Below, one piece after another: positions 1-13,400 of a stretch of DNA of 64,000 nt. The notes beneath the pieces are model-generated. The model was not told the origin of the DNA and ran no database searches. It saw nothing but the letters and a program-made list of their open reading frames with translations. Source of the stretch: Patiria pectinifera (lineage: Eukaryota > Echinodermata > Asteroidea > Valvatida > Asterinidae); NCBI GenBank assembly GCA_029964075.1, contig CM057147.1:12669513-12733512 (forward strand), read 5' to 3'. A program made the position numbers and the translations under genes. Every line of letters begins with the position of its first letter. The stretch's first letter is position 1.

Positions 1-1316
1 CGCTCGTTACGGTTCTGGGCAGTGTTCGGAGACAAGGATACAGGCGAAGCCTGATGAACAGAGTCGGAGACAAGTTTATCATGCACGTCATCAGCAATGG
101 TAGGCATGGTAAGGAATACAAACTCCAGCAGTGAGTACAACAACACAGTTTGGGTGGGTCGAACACAGACTTGGTATGTTGAGAACAAACCCGATTGAAG
201 AGAACCACTGGGGTGGGATGGGGGTGACAAGTGACTCAGGAGCCATTAGTCGTTTGAACGATTCCAGTTGTGTGGTAGGTGCGGGCTTCACAGGTTCAGG
301 GAACCCCAATACATGCGTCATGTCTCATTGAAACAGGCGATAAAGTGTGGCCATGGAGGCTGGCATAGTCGTGTCCTCTTCTTGTTTGGCCTCCTGAGGC
401 GTCTGAGAAGAGGTAATATCTGGGTCCCTGGCGGGAGGTTCAGATGGCAAGTCCATAGGAGCACCAAGAGGACTAGGGGTGAATACTGACACAACTGGAA
501 AGTCCAGCAGACGGGAAATCGTGTGGGGTATGTTAGGGTTTGGAGGCGGCCAATTAAGGCTCATAAGGACATAAGCCAAGGCCAATGGACATATCTGTCA
601 ACTTGTATTTCTTCTTCTTTTTCGGAGAAGCATCAGCTTCAGAGTGTAAAGGGACTCAAGAAGCAACCTGGAACTCTGATGTTAATGAACCATACAAATG
701 ATCCAAAACTAGGGTGAGAGAGCAGCTAGTAGAGGGCGCGTATTGCTCGACACCCTGGGGACGAGGTTGAGAAAGCAGCCTTTGCAAAGCCTCACGGCGT
801 GAGTTACTTGCAGCCTGCGCGAATAGTTACGTTAAATAATGGTTGGGTAAATGTGGGAAGTGGGTACCTTGCAACCTTTGCGAAGCCTTGCAAGTTGGGT
901 ATGGCGTGAGTTACTTGCAACCTGTGCGACGGCTGAGGCACGCAGTCTCGTAAAGACCATGTAACGGGAGTGAGCGACCACTCCCGAAATGTACCAGTAA
1001 CGACTAAAGAAACATCACGAAGAAAATGACCAAATGTCACAAAATCTCGCGCAACTTGTAGAAATAGCAACAGATGACAAAATAGTTGAACAAAAACCAT
1101 GAACTAAGCTATAATGAATGGCTGAGGAGATTCAGAATGAGCAAATCGAGAGCTCTGAAAATATACGTCTTTCACGCAGCGTCGCTCAGAGAAAAGAGAA
1201 AGTACAGCGGGCGGGCCGCAAGGTACCGTACTTTGGGTAATAAAACTTAGCGAAAGGCTAGTGCCCTCTCGGAAAAATATGCATATAGTAATACTCTACG
1301 GGTAAGTAGAGTGCAG
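1..1316 (-). mobile_element. Relic of a DIRS-type retrotransposon (5' end, cut by the window)
   Basis: Positions about 1,200-1,314 resemble the right terminal repeat of the intact DIRS element at 53,988-54,136: both contain CTTAGCGAAA, then TATGCATA, CTCTAC and GGTAAGTAGAGTG in the same order and orientation. The inside of this element would therefore lie to the left, where the minus strand around 1-135 and 325-585 has short open, Pro/Ser-rich stretches that could be decayed gag. No RT or recombinase is visible in the window. Confidence 0.6.
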
Positions 1317-1345
1317 AAGAACTGAAATTAAGAGAAAGGTTTTAC

Positions 1346-1434
1346 CTCAAAGTCATCAAACCAGATGGAGACTGTTGTTTTTTCTTGTTGTGCATCTATA
1401 TCCTGTACCATACGTGGGCCATCAGTTACATAAC
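1346..1434 (-). CDS. Exon 26: start of another module; gene continues past the window
   Basis: The acceptor is TTTTGGTAG above 1,434 and the donor GAG/GTAAAA at 1,346. The peptide [18 protein letters not shown] repeats the start of exon 14, and VSIWFDDFE is the beginning of the W..F.D motif. Phase is two bases in, 0 out. The next exon would lie to the left of position 1, beyond the DIRS relic. Confidence 0.86.
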
Positions 1435-4400
1435 CTACCAAAAGCAAAACATGCCGAGGGAATAGTATAATGCACTCAAACAAACTACTCCAAAGCTATG
1501 AACTTTACTAAATCTGCAAAAATCTTAAGCTATTCGTACAAGTAAACCAAACTGATGAGAATGTCAGACACATAACTGAAATGTCAGGCCAAATTGCAAT
1601 GTCTAGGTCCTAAATAAGCTAGCAAAAGAGCAGATCATTTGCAGCTATCCAAAAAGTAACTGAAGAAAACAATACAAGAAGGCCATTTCCAACAACGCTT
1701 CAAGTGATGCATTGTTGGAAATTTCCATTAGTAGTTGGTGTTGTAAAGCAGGGAATCCATGAATGGGTGTTCGCAGTTGCTATAATTCATCAGTTAAACA
1801 AAACATGACTCAGCAAATTTTTGAATTGGGAACGAGATCAGAGAACATAATGTCGAAATGTACAGCATTCAAAGATCTAAAACTTCATCAGGTTCGTTGT
1901 AAAGATTTTGAGTACTTTTGCCGCTCACAACAAAGAAAATGCACAAATGGCAAATGATATATCATATCTATAATCAATCAACGTCAGATACATCATGTAC
2001 ATGGCCTGGTTGATTTTGAGCAGGTTTGATGTACATGTATGGTTAAGAGTAACAATATGTTGGGAAAATTTTTAAAAATCAAAACAATAGGAACAGAGGA
2101 AATGAATAATAATGTCCACAGAAGTAGAGTACAACCAGACCGGGTGTGTGTTTGTGTGAATGATTGCCTCTTCGTGCTTCAAACTTTATAATAAAGCAAT
2201 TTGCTCCTAAATACTGAAAGTACAAGGGCTGCAGAAAGTCATTTTTTGCACCAGGGCCAGAAAACAATATGAATCTAAGCAAAAACTTACATTTGATTGA
2301 GTGCACTAAGTACAAGTCTAGCACGCTGACACGTAGCAAGTGACCAATTTTTTTATTGGCTCATGAGCGACGATCAAACAACACGTAACCAATTTTTGTT
2401 TTTTATTTCCTTTTAATTTTTTTTATATGCTTGCAACGAGGATTTATTTTCTGGTCGGATTCCACATTAAAAATCTGGAATTCCGGCTAGCTGGAAAACT
2501 GGTATCCCTACATGGTCTTCAGCCCAATTTCAAGCCCTGAGAGTGATCATATCACATTTTGCTAAATTGTAATTTGAAAAATTAACCTGTCTGATCTTCC
2601 TCCACCACTCTGATTGGTGAGGAGCAAATGACGTCACTGAATGCTCCTGCGCCATTCTGACTCTTTACACACACGTAGTAGACGGGCTGACAATCAACAG
2701 TGAATGCCTCATCACTGCATGTTGACATGTTAGTCATTTGCAGATTCAGGTCTGATAGGATACCCTCGCTCTTGGGGCCCAGGGAGGAGAAAGGTTGGAT
2801 ATCTTTAAAATCTAGAACAAAATACATGAAATATATCAAATATCAAAATATCGGACAACCATCTTCATAATTCCACACATGAGATGTGACATACGAAGGA
2901 CTCAACTACAAATCTGCTTACTCTATGATAATGATCATCTATGATGATCATCACATCAATCACAAGGAAAACGTGACTGTGTACAACCTTTTAGACACAT
3001 TTTATCACGCAATTAATTACTCCAAATAGCTACACTTAGAACAGTGATTAATTAACATAATGGATATATATAACAGCTCGTCGTCTCCAAATGGGGCCAT
3101 ATTCAGCCAATGTATCTACATGTACCTTGTTGAACACAAAGCTAACTGTACACACAAAAGTTATACTGACATGGAGCAGTTCCCACTGCCACCCAGTAGC
3201 TCTTGATGCCACTCTGTCTATCTACAGCCTGCCAGGAGGCTTGGATGGTGCTGAGACTGTTCTGATACAAATATCCATTGATGACTTCTTCCACCTCTCC
3301 ATCCAGATTGCCTCCACGGACATATCTCATCTTTAATCAAAATCAAATGGATCAACATCTTTTACGTACTGCAAAGTCACATTAGTTTGTACAATTTTCG
3401 TCAATTGAAATGATAATCATCACTTCCCATGTTGTCTCTTGTGTCGGGATTAATAACAAGGTTTCACCGTTCTGACAACTAGAGGCGATTGAAACTTAAC
3501 TATAGTCATAATCTCCACAGGTCAATTAGCTTTGACAGATCTTTCAAAAGCACTATACATTAGTTGTTTACATCAACATTCCAACATGTGAAAGGCAAAA
3601 GTCAAATGCGTCCAATGTCCTGAAAATGTCCTAGGACAATAAGCCATTTCCGAGTGACCTATACCCTTTGAGATTTAAATTTGAAAGACGTCTGGTACAC
3701 TGACTTGCTCAGAATGCATGGCACGTTTTAACTATGAATTCTCCAGACCAAGGACACTGTTGCTAATCACATGATTCGGGGCAAGCTCTTGCATAGTTAC
3801 GTAAGAGAGCTCAGCACCAATACATACCGGTAGTTCACAATGGGTGATAATGGCACAAAGACACCAGACCATTCCGGAGCTGGGGGTTGCTAGCTTAGGC
3901 TTGCCCCGAATCACGTGTTATAGTAACAGTCTCTTTGGTCGGGAGAATGCGAATTTAACATGTGCAAAGCATTGGATAAAGTCAGCGTTCAAGATTTTAT
4001 TCAAATTTAACTCGCAAATGGCTTATTAATATTGGTAACCTTTGTCTTTTGACCATCAACGACGGAACTTTCCTGTTTTATCACTCATTAAAAAATAAAG
4101 TGTGTCCAAACTAGAAAATGGATACATTAAGGACCCGTTAAGATTATGGCCGATCCAGTTTTGTTATAAATAATGAGAGTATAAAGAAGTTTCCTCATTT
4201 GTTAAAAGACACTTTTCTCTAAATCAAACACCTCTATATATTAAATCATAATTAAATGATAAATGCCTATAGTGCTTCCATCGTATCAACCCTTGTTGTT
4301 TTGGCCACAAGACTACGTGGCAGCCGATATCAGTGCACATATTGTCCATTACCCTCCCACATATCCATACATATTCATGGGCGGAGAGGGGCAATTGAAG

Positions 4401-7400
4401 TTAAGTGTCTTTCCCAAGGACAAAAACCACCACGTTCCTGGCAGGAATCGAAACCACTGGCCCATGGCATTCTGTACTCCCACTATCTTAACTATACTCA
4501 CCAAAACGTGCACTTTCTAACTACACATTATTATTATCTTAACTCTACTCACCAAAGGAGGGCTAGGGTCCACCTTGATACCACTGGTTTCATGAGAGGC
4601 AACTAGTTTGGCCTGGTTCCTGGCCTTGACTCGCGTCACGTACAAGGCCCCTGGTTGCAGTGTCAGCCCAGCTTGTACATGGGAACGAGCCGTGATGTCA
4701 GTAATCAATTCAAAGCTATTCGGATTTTTGTCTGAAAAACACAACAAGAAAAGAAAAAGGAAATGCCATACCATGTTACAGCCACTCATCTTGGTGTAAA
4801 ATCAAACGGGAAAAGTGGTTAATTGCAATTTTTCACTGGATCTCAGAAAGCAGTACTTACCCAATGGAAAGATCTTGTGTTTATTTCCTTGTTTCATCTC
4901 ATAGATTGCCAACTCAAAGGACTCAATACCAGACTCATCATCAAAGTAGTCCCAATGTACAGCAAGATGGTCAGAATGCAACTAGGGAGATGAAGGTAGA
5001 ATACAACTACATAAAGAAACCTCAAATTTCAAAAAGTGCATTATTTGAAGGTTTCTACTTTAGTAATGGACCATTATTACCGTGGTTTATATGTGCTCAC
5101 TAACATAAGGAAGAGCTGTTTAGTGCAGGAAAGAATAATTCACTTGCAATTACGATTATGCAACTCACCTGCAAGTCAATATGCAACTGACCTGCAAGAC
5201 CAATCACCAGCCAGTCTTCAAGGGTTTCGGTGTCAGATCCATTAAGACTTCATTTACTACATAACTGAATTTCAAATCTAATCAATGCTCAAACATCCCA
5301 TCTCCTAGAATTTGCAGCAAGAACCCCTTCATTCAAGTATCTATGTGATTCACACCTGGACCTACAAGGTCAAGTTGACTCACCTGGAAGTCAGCATCTT
5401 GACCCACTACCAGCCCATCTCCTATTGTTCTCAGTATTGGAGGAGTCAGGTCTACCAAGAACCCATTCGTCGGAGTATCGATGTGATTCAGTGCCTGGTT
5501 GATGGTGCGTAGGTTGACATAGACCTGGTCCTTGTGATGCAGATGGAAGTGATGCCACTCAATGGAGGATGTCTCAATGTCCACTGCCTCGGTCTCATGG
5601 ATGACTTCAAAGTCATTTGTGTGATTGGCACTACACAATGTGAATAGAATGAAATTATCAAAATAACAAATTCCTCATTTCTTAAACAAAACCTAATTTC
5701 TCGCCACAAAAAGATATTAATATGTGGTGCTTATATACCGAAGTCGCAAAGCACTTAGCAAGTATTACCCCTGTCCATGAGACCAGTTTTCTTCAGGAGC
5801 TAAAGATCAGTCCAAATTGGTCTCTACCATCACATGAACCCGTTTATATTCCTAGGTGGAGGAGGCTATTGCAGTAATGTCACAGCTGTAATGACTCGAC
5901 TCAAGTCTGACTCTAGTCACAATTTTTGGTGCCTCGACTCGATTTGAGTCCCAACTGGTAACTGACTCATCGGAAGGCTCGACTCGACTTGAGTCAAGGC
6001 TAATAACACCTGAGTCTACAAAAAAGTGTTAAAATGTATTTGCAGTGACTTACGGTACAAAGGCGTTAATGTTTGCATGCAAACTTTGCGTAACGTCCAG
6101 TTGTGACTGCTTATCTCGTACAAATATACGTCGCATCAAACAGACTCTTTAGTCCAATTTCATGCTTTTATGCTGCCCTGGAACCAAACTTTAAATGCAT
6201 TCAAAATTGCAAAATTTCTGTCATGCTTTCAAAAAATAATTATATATTTTCTATTTCAGAAACAGTTTCGCATGTCACAATTTGGTTTTGATCTTATAAG
6301 CGTAAAAATTATTCCAGACCCAAAGCCAAACCAGAGCTAAAACCGAAGTTTCACTCTTTGTTAGCTATTATACAGATCTTTGGTAGAACCATCCAGCAGG
6401 AACAGTGTAATGGGTACCTGCAGAATATTTTAAGTCTTTGATATATCAAAGACTTGAAATATTCTGCAGGTATCCATTACACAGTTTATAACGAATATAT
6501 TCGTTATAAACTGGTGCCTTGTGTTCAATCTACCATGCTATAATTAATAAGATGGGTGTTCAAAAATCGGTGACCCGAATTTACTCAAGCATAAATTTGT
6601 CTTGACTCGACTTGATAACACACTGTGACTCGACTCGACTCAACCTAATAACTCGACTCGACTTGAGTCACTTCCTTGAAATAACTTTAAAATAATTCTG
6701 TGACTTTTTTTTTTTTATAAAACTCTGAGTTTATAAAACTCATTGCACATGAGTCTGACACCCTAGCAATTGGACCACAGCACATCTATCACATAAGTAG
6801 CCAATAAAATTCAAAAATTTCCTCAAAAACAACTTTTTCATTCAATATCAAAGAACAGTAACTTCTGTAATAGTGTTGCGGCATGGGGACAGAATTGTGC
6901 ATTTTGTGATAAAAGCATGAAACTTCGCATGTTGGTTCTTCATGCCATGGCAATTTTTTTAGATATGGAGGTATTTCATATCTTACCCCTAGTGACCTTT
7001 GAGGGTTCAATGAACTTTGTGTATAATATGTATAGCTATACAGATGATTAAATATTCAAAACCACTTTTTTATTACCCATATCTAAATTTTGGGTATTCT
7101 TGACATGATATGAATTTTCAGATATGTAGACATTTCATATTTGACCTCTGATGACCTTTGCGAGGTCAATAAACTTTGTGTACTTTGATTGCCGTTATTT
7201 ATCATGTTTCATCTTCCAAATGCCATTTTTCAAGTCCTATTAGAGCAAAAGGAGTGTATTTTTGTAATCTACAACGTGTCAAGAAGTCAGACCCCAAAGA
7301 ATTGTTTTGTATGACCTCCAATCTCAATTTTCCTATTGATGAGGGCAGACGCAAACACAATTTTCCTATTTATAAGTGACACATCGGACAAGCATCATTG

Positions 7401-10400
7401 TCTTACAGTGACCATTGGTCTTGGTAAATAGGTTAAAAACGTGGCTATCCAGGTCCAAGTGTATACGTACAGCTGGGTATAATCAACACACAAGAGTTGA
7501 TATTGCTTGACATATGTACATTTTCCATTACAAAACAGATCCACAGATTTCTACTTAAATCTTCATCATATAGTCCTTCCTTTTGTTTGTAAACATTGGC
7601 GCCATTTTGTATGGGCTGCCGTTAGTGCATTAATTGAAGCCGTGGTTGGCAACATATTTTTCCAAAAAAGTCCTCATAACGCCATCAACACATAGTAAAA
7701 AGGCATATGTAGGAATTATTTTGTAGCTTTGTTGAAAATGGTGATTTTGTTTCAAGTATCATATAATATATTTTGGTGATCTGTGATAACTTTTCTTTAT
7801 TTTTGCCGCGTTGAACCTTACCAAGCGCAGAAAGGTCTATTGCGTCTGCCAATAAAGCAAGGAGAAACGAGGTCAGAGGTCACCTCAAAATTGTTTGCTG
7901 GGTCTGATTTTTTATATCATGACTGTAAAATAATAGGTGCAATACCGTTCTTTGCACTATTGGGGATTGGGTCAACAAAAAACGGCGTTTTGGCGAATAA
8001 ATTTCATAAATAACGGCAACTAAGATTTTAAAAAAGTTCATTGACCTCTCCAAGGGTATCTATTTGTCAAATATGATGTCCCCACATCTAAAAATTCTTT
8101 TAATGGTACCAAAAGTAAAGCTTTAGACTTGGGTCATGAAAATAGTGGCATTTACAATTATGAAAATCTTATTAAAAACCATATCTAGGATATTGTTTTA
8201 AAAAGGTCATGACCTCCCATAATGTGACAACAGGTTCAATATGAAATGACCTATATATGAACATTCTCTTAACAGCATGAACACCTTGTGAAAAAAAGTG
8301 CGGTTTAAAGAATGAATCTTACAAATAGCTATAAACAGGTTAACAAAGGTCGTTATTTTCATTGTATGAAGACCTATGACATAGACTTAGGTCATCGAAA
8401 AGTGAACTTTTGAAGCGCACAAGTGATGAATAGTATATGCAAAGTTCTTTGACCTCTCCAGGTCGCCAGAGGTCAAATATGAAATGCCTCCATATCTGAA
8501 AAATCTTGTCATGGCATGAAGAACCAACATGGGGAGTTTCATGCTTTTATCGGAATTTGCACAATACTTTAGCATATTGTGGCTATGCTGCACCAGTTTA
8601 ACATTAAATGGAAGTCCAAATCCTTTCAAGCGAATCTTAACCTGTCATCATGCTTGCAATAGACTGTAACCTGGTAGTCTTCGATACCAGACTCAGGATC
8701 TGAGAATCCTTGCCACTGAGCCTCCACTGTGGCTGGCCTTGAGGAGAAGTCTAGATCTGTGGGTCCAGGCAGCAGGCCATCATAGACACTGCCTTGTATC
8801 GGTGGAGTCAGATCCACAGTCACTGAGGAGATCAATATATGACCCATAGACTGATTATATTAATATGATGACAATGGGCTGTGTCTGAAATGAACGAATT
8901 TGTTTGCAACTATGGCTATTCATCGTTGTGTTAATGTAAAAAAAATCCACAAAGTAAATGTTTCCGACACTGCTACAGTGAGGATATATATATATATTTT
9001 TGTGTGTGGGATGAGTTCACCAATTTCTGCGAGGATAGAGGATTGAGATAAAAATGAGGATTATGATGATTGTAATTTATATGAAAATGATGATGGCAAA
9101 ACCATAATTACAGAGACGTCCTTACATAGCGAGTCTCGAACGAGATGTAGCAGCCAAACAACCTTTCTTTTCAAGAGAAAACTAAATTGTTTTTTTTTCT
9201 TTACGCTTGACAGGATTTTTTTGACTTTTTAGTTAAAAGTTACGACCAGCTTGTAAAGACTGTCAAAATCTGTTTGGACCGCTTTTTTCACCTTCTCGGT
9301 ATGGGTCATAAGATAGCAAGTGGCCTAGCTTGGAATTCAAGTCATTTCATTTATAATTAGCTGTACCTTTGAACTAGGGAGTCCAAATGAATTTGGATAA
9401 AGACCAATGTGTAGAGTATTTACTACACCTTCAGACTCTATAGATAAGTTTTGAAAAGAGAGAGTGTTAGTATTTTTTAATATCTATGGATTGATTGACT
9501 AATTTTTTTTGAGACACCCTGTGTCAGCAGATTTAGATTGCCAGTAAACTGAAAAGGTAAATAATTAGTACACATTAGAGCATTATTTTGATGATGGTAA
9601 TAGTGATTATTGGTGGTGATGATAAAAATTAGCAGACAGTTATGATGACAATGATGTTGATGATAATTTGACTGCAATGGTAATGATAGTATAATGATGA
9701 CAATGAGAATAATTGTAATTTTGGGGATAATGATGGTGATGATAATGATGAAGTGGTTACAACTGTGAGTGTAACAGCAATGGCAAACATGATGATGACG
9801 ATGATTTAATGACAATGACAATAATTGCAATTGTGACAATGGTCACAGGGACAATGCATTGATAATGAGGACAATCACCTCCATCTGATGAAGCTGACAC
9901 GTTGAGTTTATCATATCCACCATGGAAGGCTGTAAGTGTTGAGTAGTACGTCTCCCCGTGCTGTAGGGTCACATAGCCAGAGCAGGCACTGTGCTCTCGA
10001 CGAGACACTTTGACAAAGTCTACCACATTACTCAGGCCAGGCTGGGTCCCCACCGCCCACAGGTAGGAGAAGATCCCAGACTCGGGGTCATACCAATTGT
10101 GCCAATTGGCACATATCTATCCAACAATGCAATGAAATAAAACAAAAATTAAACGTAATCCACTATTAAAATCACGTATAATATTTGGCAAGAGCATGGC
10201 ATATTTTTGTCCGGACTCACGTTCAAATCAAACTCTCTCTAATTACTTGCACTCCCAATAGCATTAGTGTGTGTTCTCTTACTGTGGCAGTGAGAACATA
10301 AGGCATGCAGTTGTGCCTTATAATAATAAGGAAACAGTCCCAACTTTGTCAATTCACAGATAAGGCATTCTTATAAAGGTAGTATCAATGAACTGTATCC

Positions 10401-13400
10401 AATTACATTTGAACCAGCCAGCAGACCCCGGCAGGCTTGGTGGTCGAGTGGTGAGACCTCTACATTAGTAAGCAGGTCTGGATGTCGTATGGGTTAGAGT
10501 AGTGTGTTCGAGTCTTCACCAGTAAGCAGGAGGTCGTGAGTTCAAGTCCCACCTGGGTAAGCTTGTGATTTTTTTTCTCGTAAGCCCCAGGAGAACACCG
10601 AGTGTACAGCATTTATAAATACGTTGGCAATTAGCCATGTTAGCAAAACCAGATATAAAACTGTATGCATCTCCAACGCCTTCAGCTTCAGTTGAGTGAA
10701 TATATGCACTCCATAATTGTACATTTACTCAGAGAGTCAGTCCCTTTACCTCATTTCTGTCTTTGGTAAACACGAGATCTTTACCAGCGTAGGGTCCATC
10801 AAACAAGTCTCCAGCAATTGGCAGAGTGTCGTCTACGAGAATTGGTTCATCAGCATGGTCTATGGTGCGCAGGTCAACTGAACAAGACAAAGGCATGTAT
10901 TAACATAAACAAATATTATCATCATGTTCATTTGTGTACATCAATGATGGTAGTGTTTAACCTAATGAAAGTTTTCTTACCATTGTTGACTGCTCTGACT
11001 TTAACCCAGCAGGGTATGCCATTGGGTATTTTGAAGTCCATGTAGAGCTGTTCAGCCAAGACGTGAGCCTCCCAATCACGCAGTGATTTATCCCTGGGTG
11101 TCCTGCCTGCTGCTAGGTGATACGCCACCAGATGGGACTCAGGATCGCTGCTCAATTTCAAACAAAGAAAGTTAAGAATGTTATTATTATGAACTCCAGC
11201 AAAAGAATCCCTTTTAAGCCAGCCTCAGGTCGACCTGCGACTTGTTTGCACTCTGTGATGGAACCGTTGCCATCAAGCATACAATAAAACTAAGATAAAC
11301 AAAAACTGTGAAATCATTTGATTCTCACTGAAACAAGCGAAATCTCGACACAAACTAATCTTAACCATGCTCATGTCACCCACGACGCAAAGATCCATGA
11401 TGATTCCATGGCATAGACAGTCATGAGACTTCTTAAACAATAAGGGAATATATATGGGCTTGGCCGGTTCGGCTTGGGCCAAAATCAGCGCACATTCCCT
11501 TGATATGGTCTTAAACATATCTTGTATTTGCACTGAACACCTTTGAGTCAAAAAGTCGAAACAAGACAGAAATAATAAATTTCCAACTCTTTTGTTTAAC
11601 ATTTTTACTTTTTTTTTTTTTTTTGAACACCTATTCCAAAATTTGTATCCTTGTGGAGACATTTCTTTGTTCCCGTGTAGTAAAGTGTTCAATTTTGAAA
11701 GTGTATTTTCAAAATGCTCTTATTTTAACCAGAATAAGTTTCCTGGGCTGAAATTTGGAATTAATATCCCTTTTCTAAAACTCTTCCATCTGCGACAAAT
11801 AAACACACCTTGGAAATTCCTAGTTTTTGAGTAAAACCCATATATCTATTTCGTGAAAACCTTGTGGAGACCTATTCATCTATAGAAATTGCCCTGTGGA
11901 GACCTTTACAATGTTTTGTTCACTATTGTGTGTGAGTCTCCACAAGGCAGCGAATTTGTGGTCACCTCTCCAGCTATGGTGTGGTATGTAGTGGTAGCGA
12001 GTAGTGGTAAGCAATCTCCTGAAATGGCACATACTGCGTGATTTGGTGCAGAACGCAGAGCACTGGTGTAGTGTGCTGATGGGCTACACATTGAAAAAGA
12101 TGATCTTTATGCACGCAGGAGTTTACGACGTCGTGCCACACTTCGAGTGGCAATGTTCAAACTGAAATTTTTGACAAATTCAAAGATTACCATCATGTTC
12201 ATTTGTGTACATCAATTAATGTACATATAAATATTTTTAATTTTTGGTATGTTTTGTGGCCGCTCCTTTTCTCTCTCGTTCCGAATTTTGTTTTCAGGCA
12301 TGTCGTCTTTTGAGTCGTGCTTCTCCTGCGGAATTTCGGGCCATTGGTCCAGAAATTGCCCCTACTCCTTTGGATCCAACACCTACTCGCGCTTCCGGAA
12401 CCAGGCAAGATCCACTCCAGCCGTCCCTTTCATCGGGTACAGACCACCATTCTCGTCATGGCACGCCCCATCTTATCAGATGCAGAGAGCATTGCCTCAA
12501 GCAAGCCAGCACGGAACCACCTCGACAGGGCCGTTTGATACCACCAGTACTAGCAACGCCTCAACATTGCCCAAGGCACAGTAGAGACAATGTTTGCAAG
12601 AAGTTTGATGACGTTCTTAAGGTACATTGTTTCCCCCAAATGACACCCTTACAGTCTTATAATTTACCAGTCAAAGGGAGATTAAAAGAACATGTTCAAC
12701 TCTGGCGTGATATCGGTTCCCCTGACATGATTTTGTCTATCATTGAGTATGGTTATGTACATGGGCGTCGCCAGGATTTTTTCTAGAGGGGGGCAAAAAA
12801 AATTTTGGCCAAAAAATGCTGGTATTTCTCAACACATTCTCGCTTTATCAGTTTTAGAGGGGGGCAGGGACATTTTGCCCCCCCCCCCCCAACTCATTAA
12901 ATTTACACCACTTTGTCTTCGCCCCTCTTTTCCTTTTTTTTTCTTTCTTTTTTTTTCTTCCTTTTTTTTTTTTTTTTTTTGCTTTTCCCGGGGGGGGGGG
13001 GGGCAAGTGCCCCCCCTTGCCCCCCCCTCGCGACGCCCATGGTTATGTAATCCCTTTCATAGAGGAACCCCCTCCGATGTTTCTCCGGAATAATAAGTCA
13101 GCCTTACGCGAGGCCAAATTTGTAACAAATTCCATTTTGCTGGCTTCATTTGCTGGCTTCATCCCGAATTTCAGAAAAGTCTCACCCTTCCTATGTAACC
13201 AGCCCCTTATCTGTCGCATGTTCGGCTTCCAAGAAAATAGACTTATTCTTGATCTTAGTGCCCTCAACAAATTCATACCAAAAAGGCACTTTAAATTAGA
13301 TGATTGGAAGTCGGCTATTCAATTTCTCTCGGCAAATGCTCTCACGATATCTTTTGACTTGAAATCGGGTTATCATCATTTCGACATCGCCCCTGCTTCT

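Larger units (their letters stand above)
5885..6680. repeat. Repeat region with ACTCGACTCG patches around two palindromes
   Basis: Patches of GACTCGACT and its variants occur at 5,893-6,000 and again at 6,600-6,675, in roughly mirrored arrangement around two perfect or near-perfect palindromes. This suggests one inserted element of about 0.8 kb, but its ends were not fixed. No coding sequence is seen. Confidence 0.45.

Noticed and set aside
5740..5800. Similarity to 46,685-46,760 (AAAGCACTT, AAGTA..ACCCCTGT, GAGACCAGTTTT)
   Set aside because: Probably two copies of a short repeat, but too short and diverged to define ends or a family.
10440..10555. A functional tRNA gene
   Set aside because: A- and B-box-like motifs are present, but no cloverleaf stems could be drawn, and a second copy with the same non-tRNA tail shows it is a SINE.
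12743..13093. Plus-strand open frame with poly-Phe and poly-Gly
   Set aside because: It is the inside of the hAT-type MITE with long homopolymer runs, not a protein.
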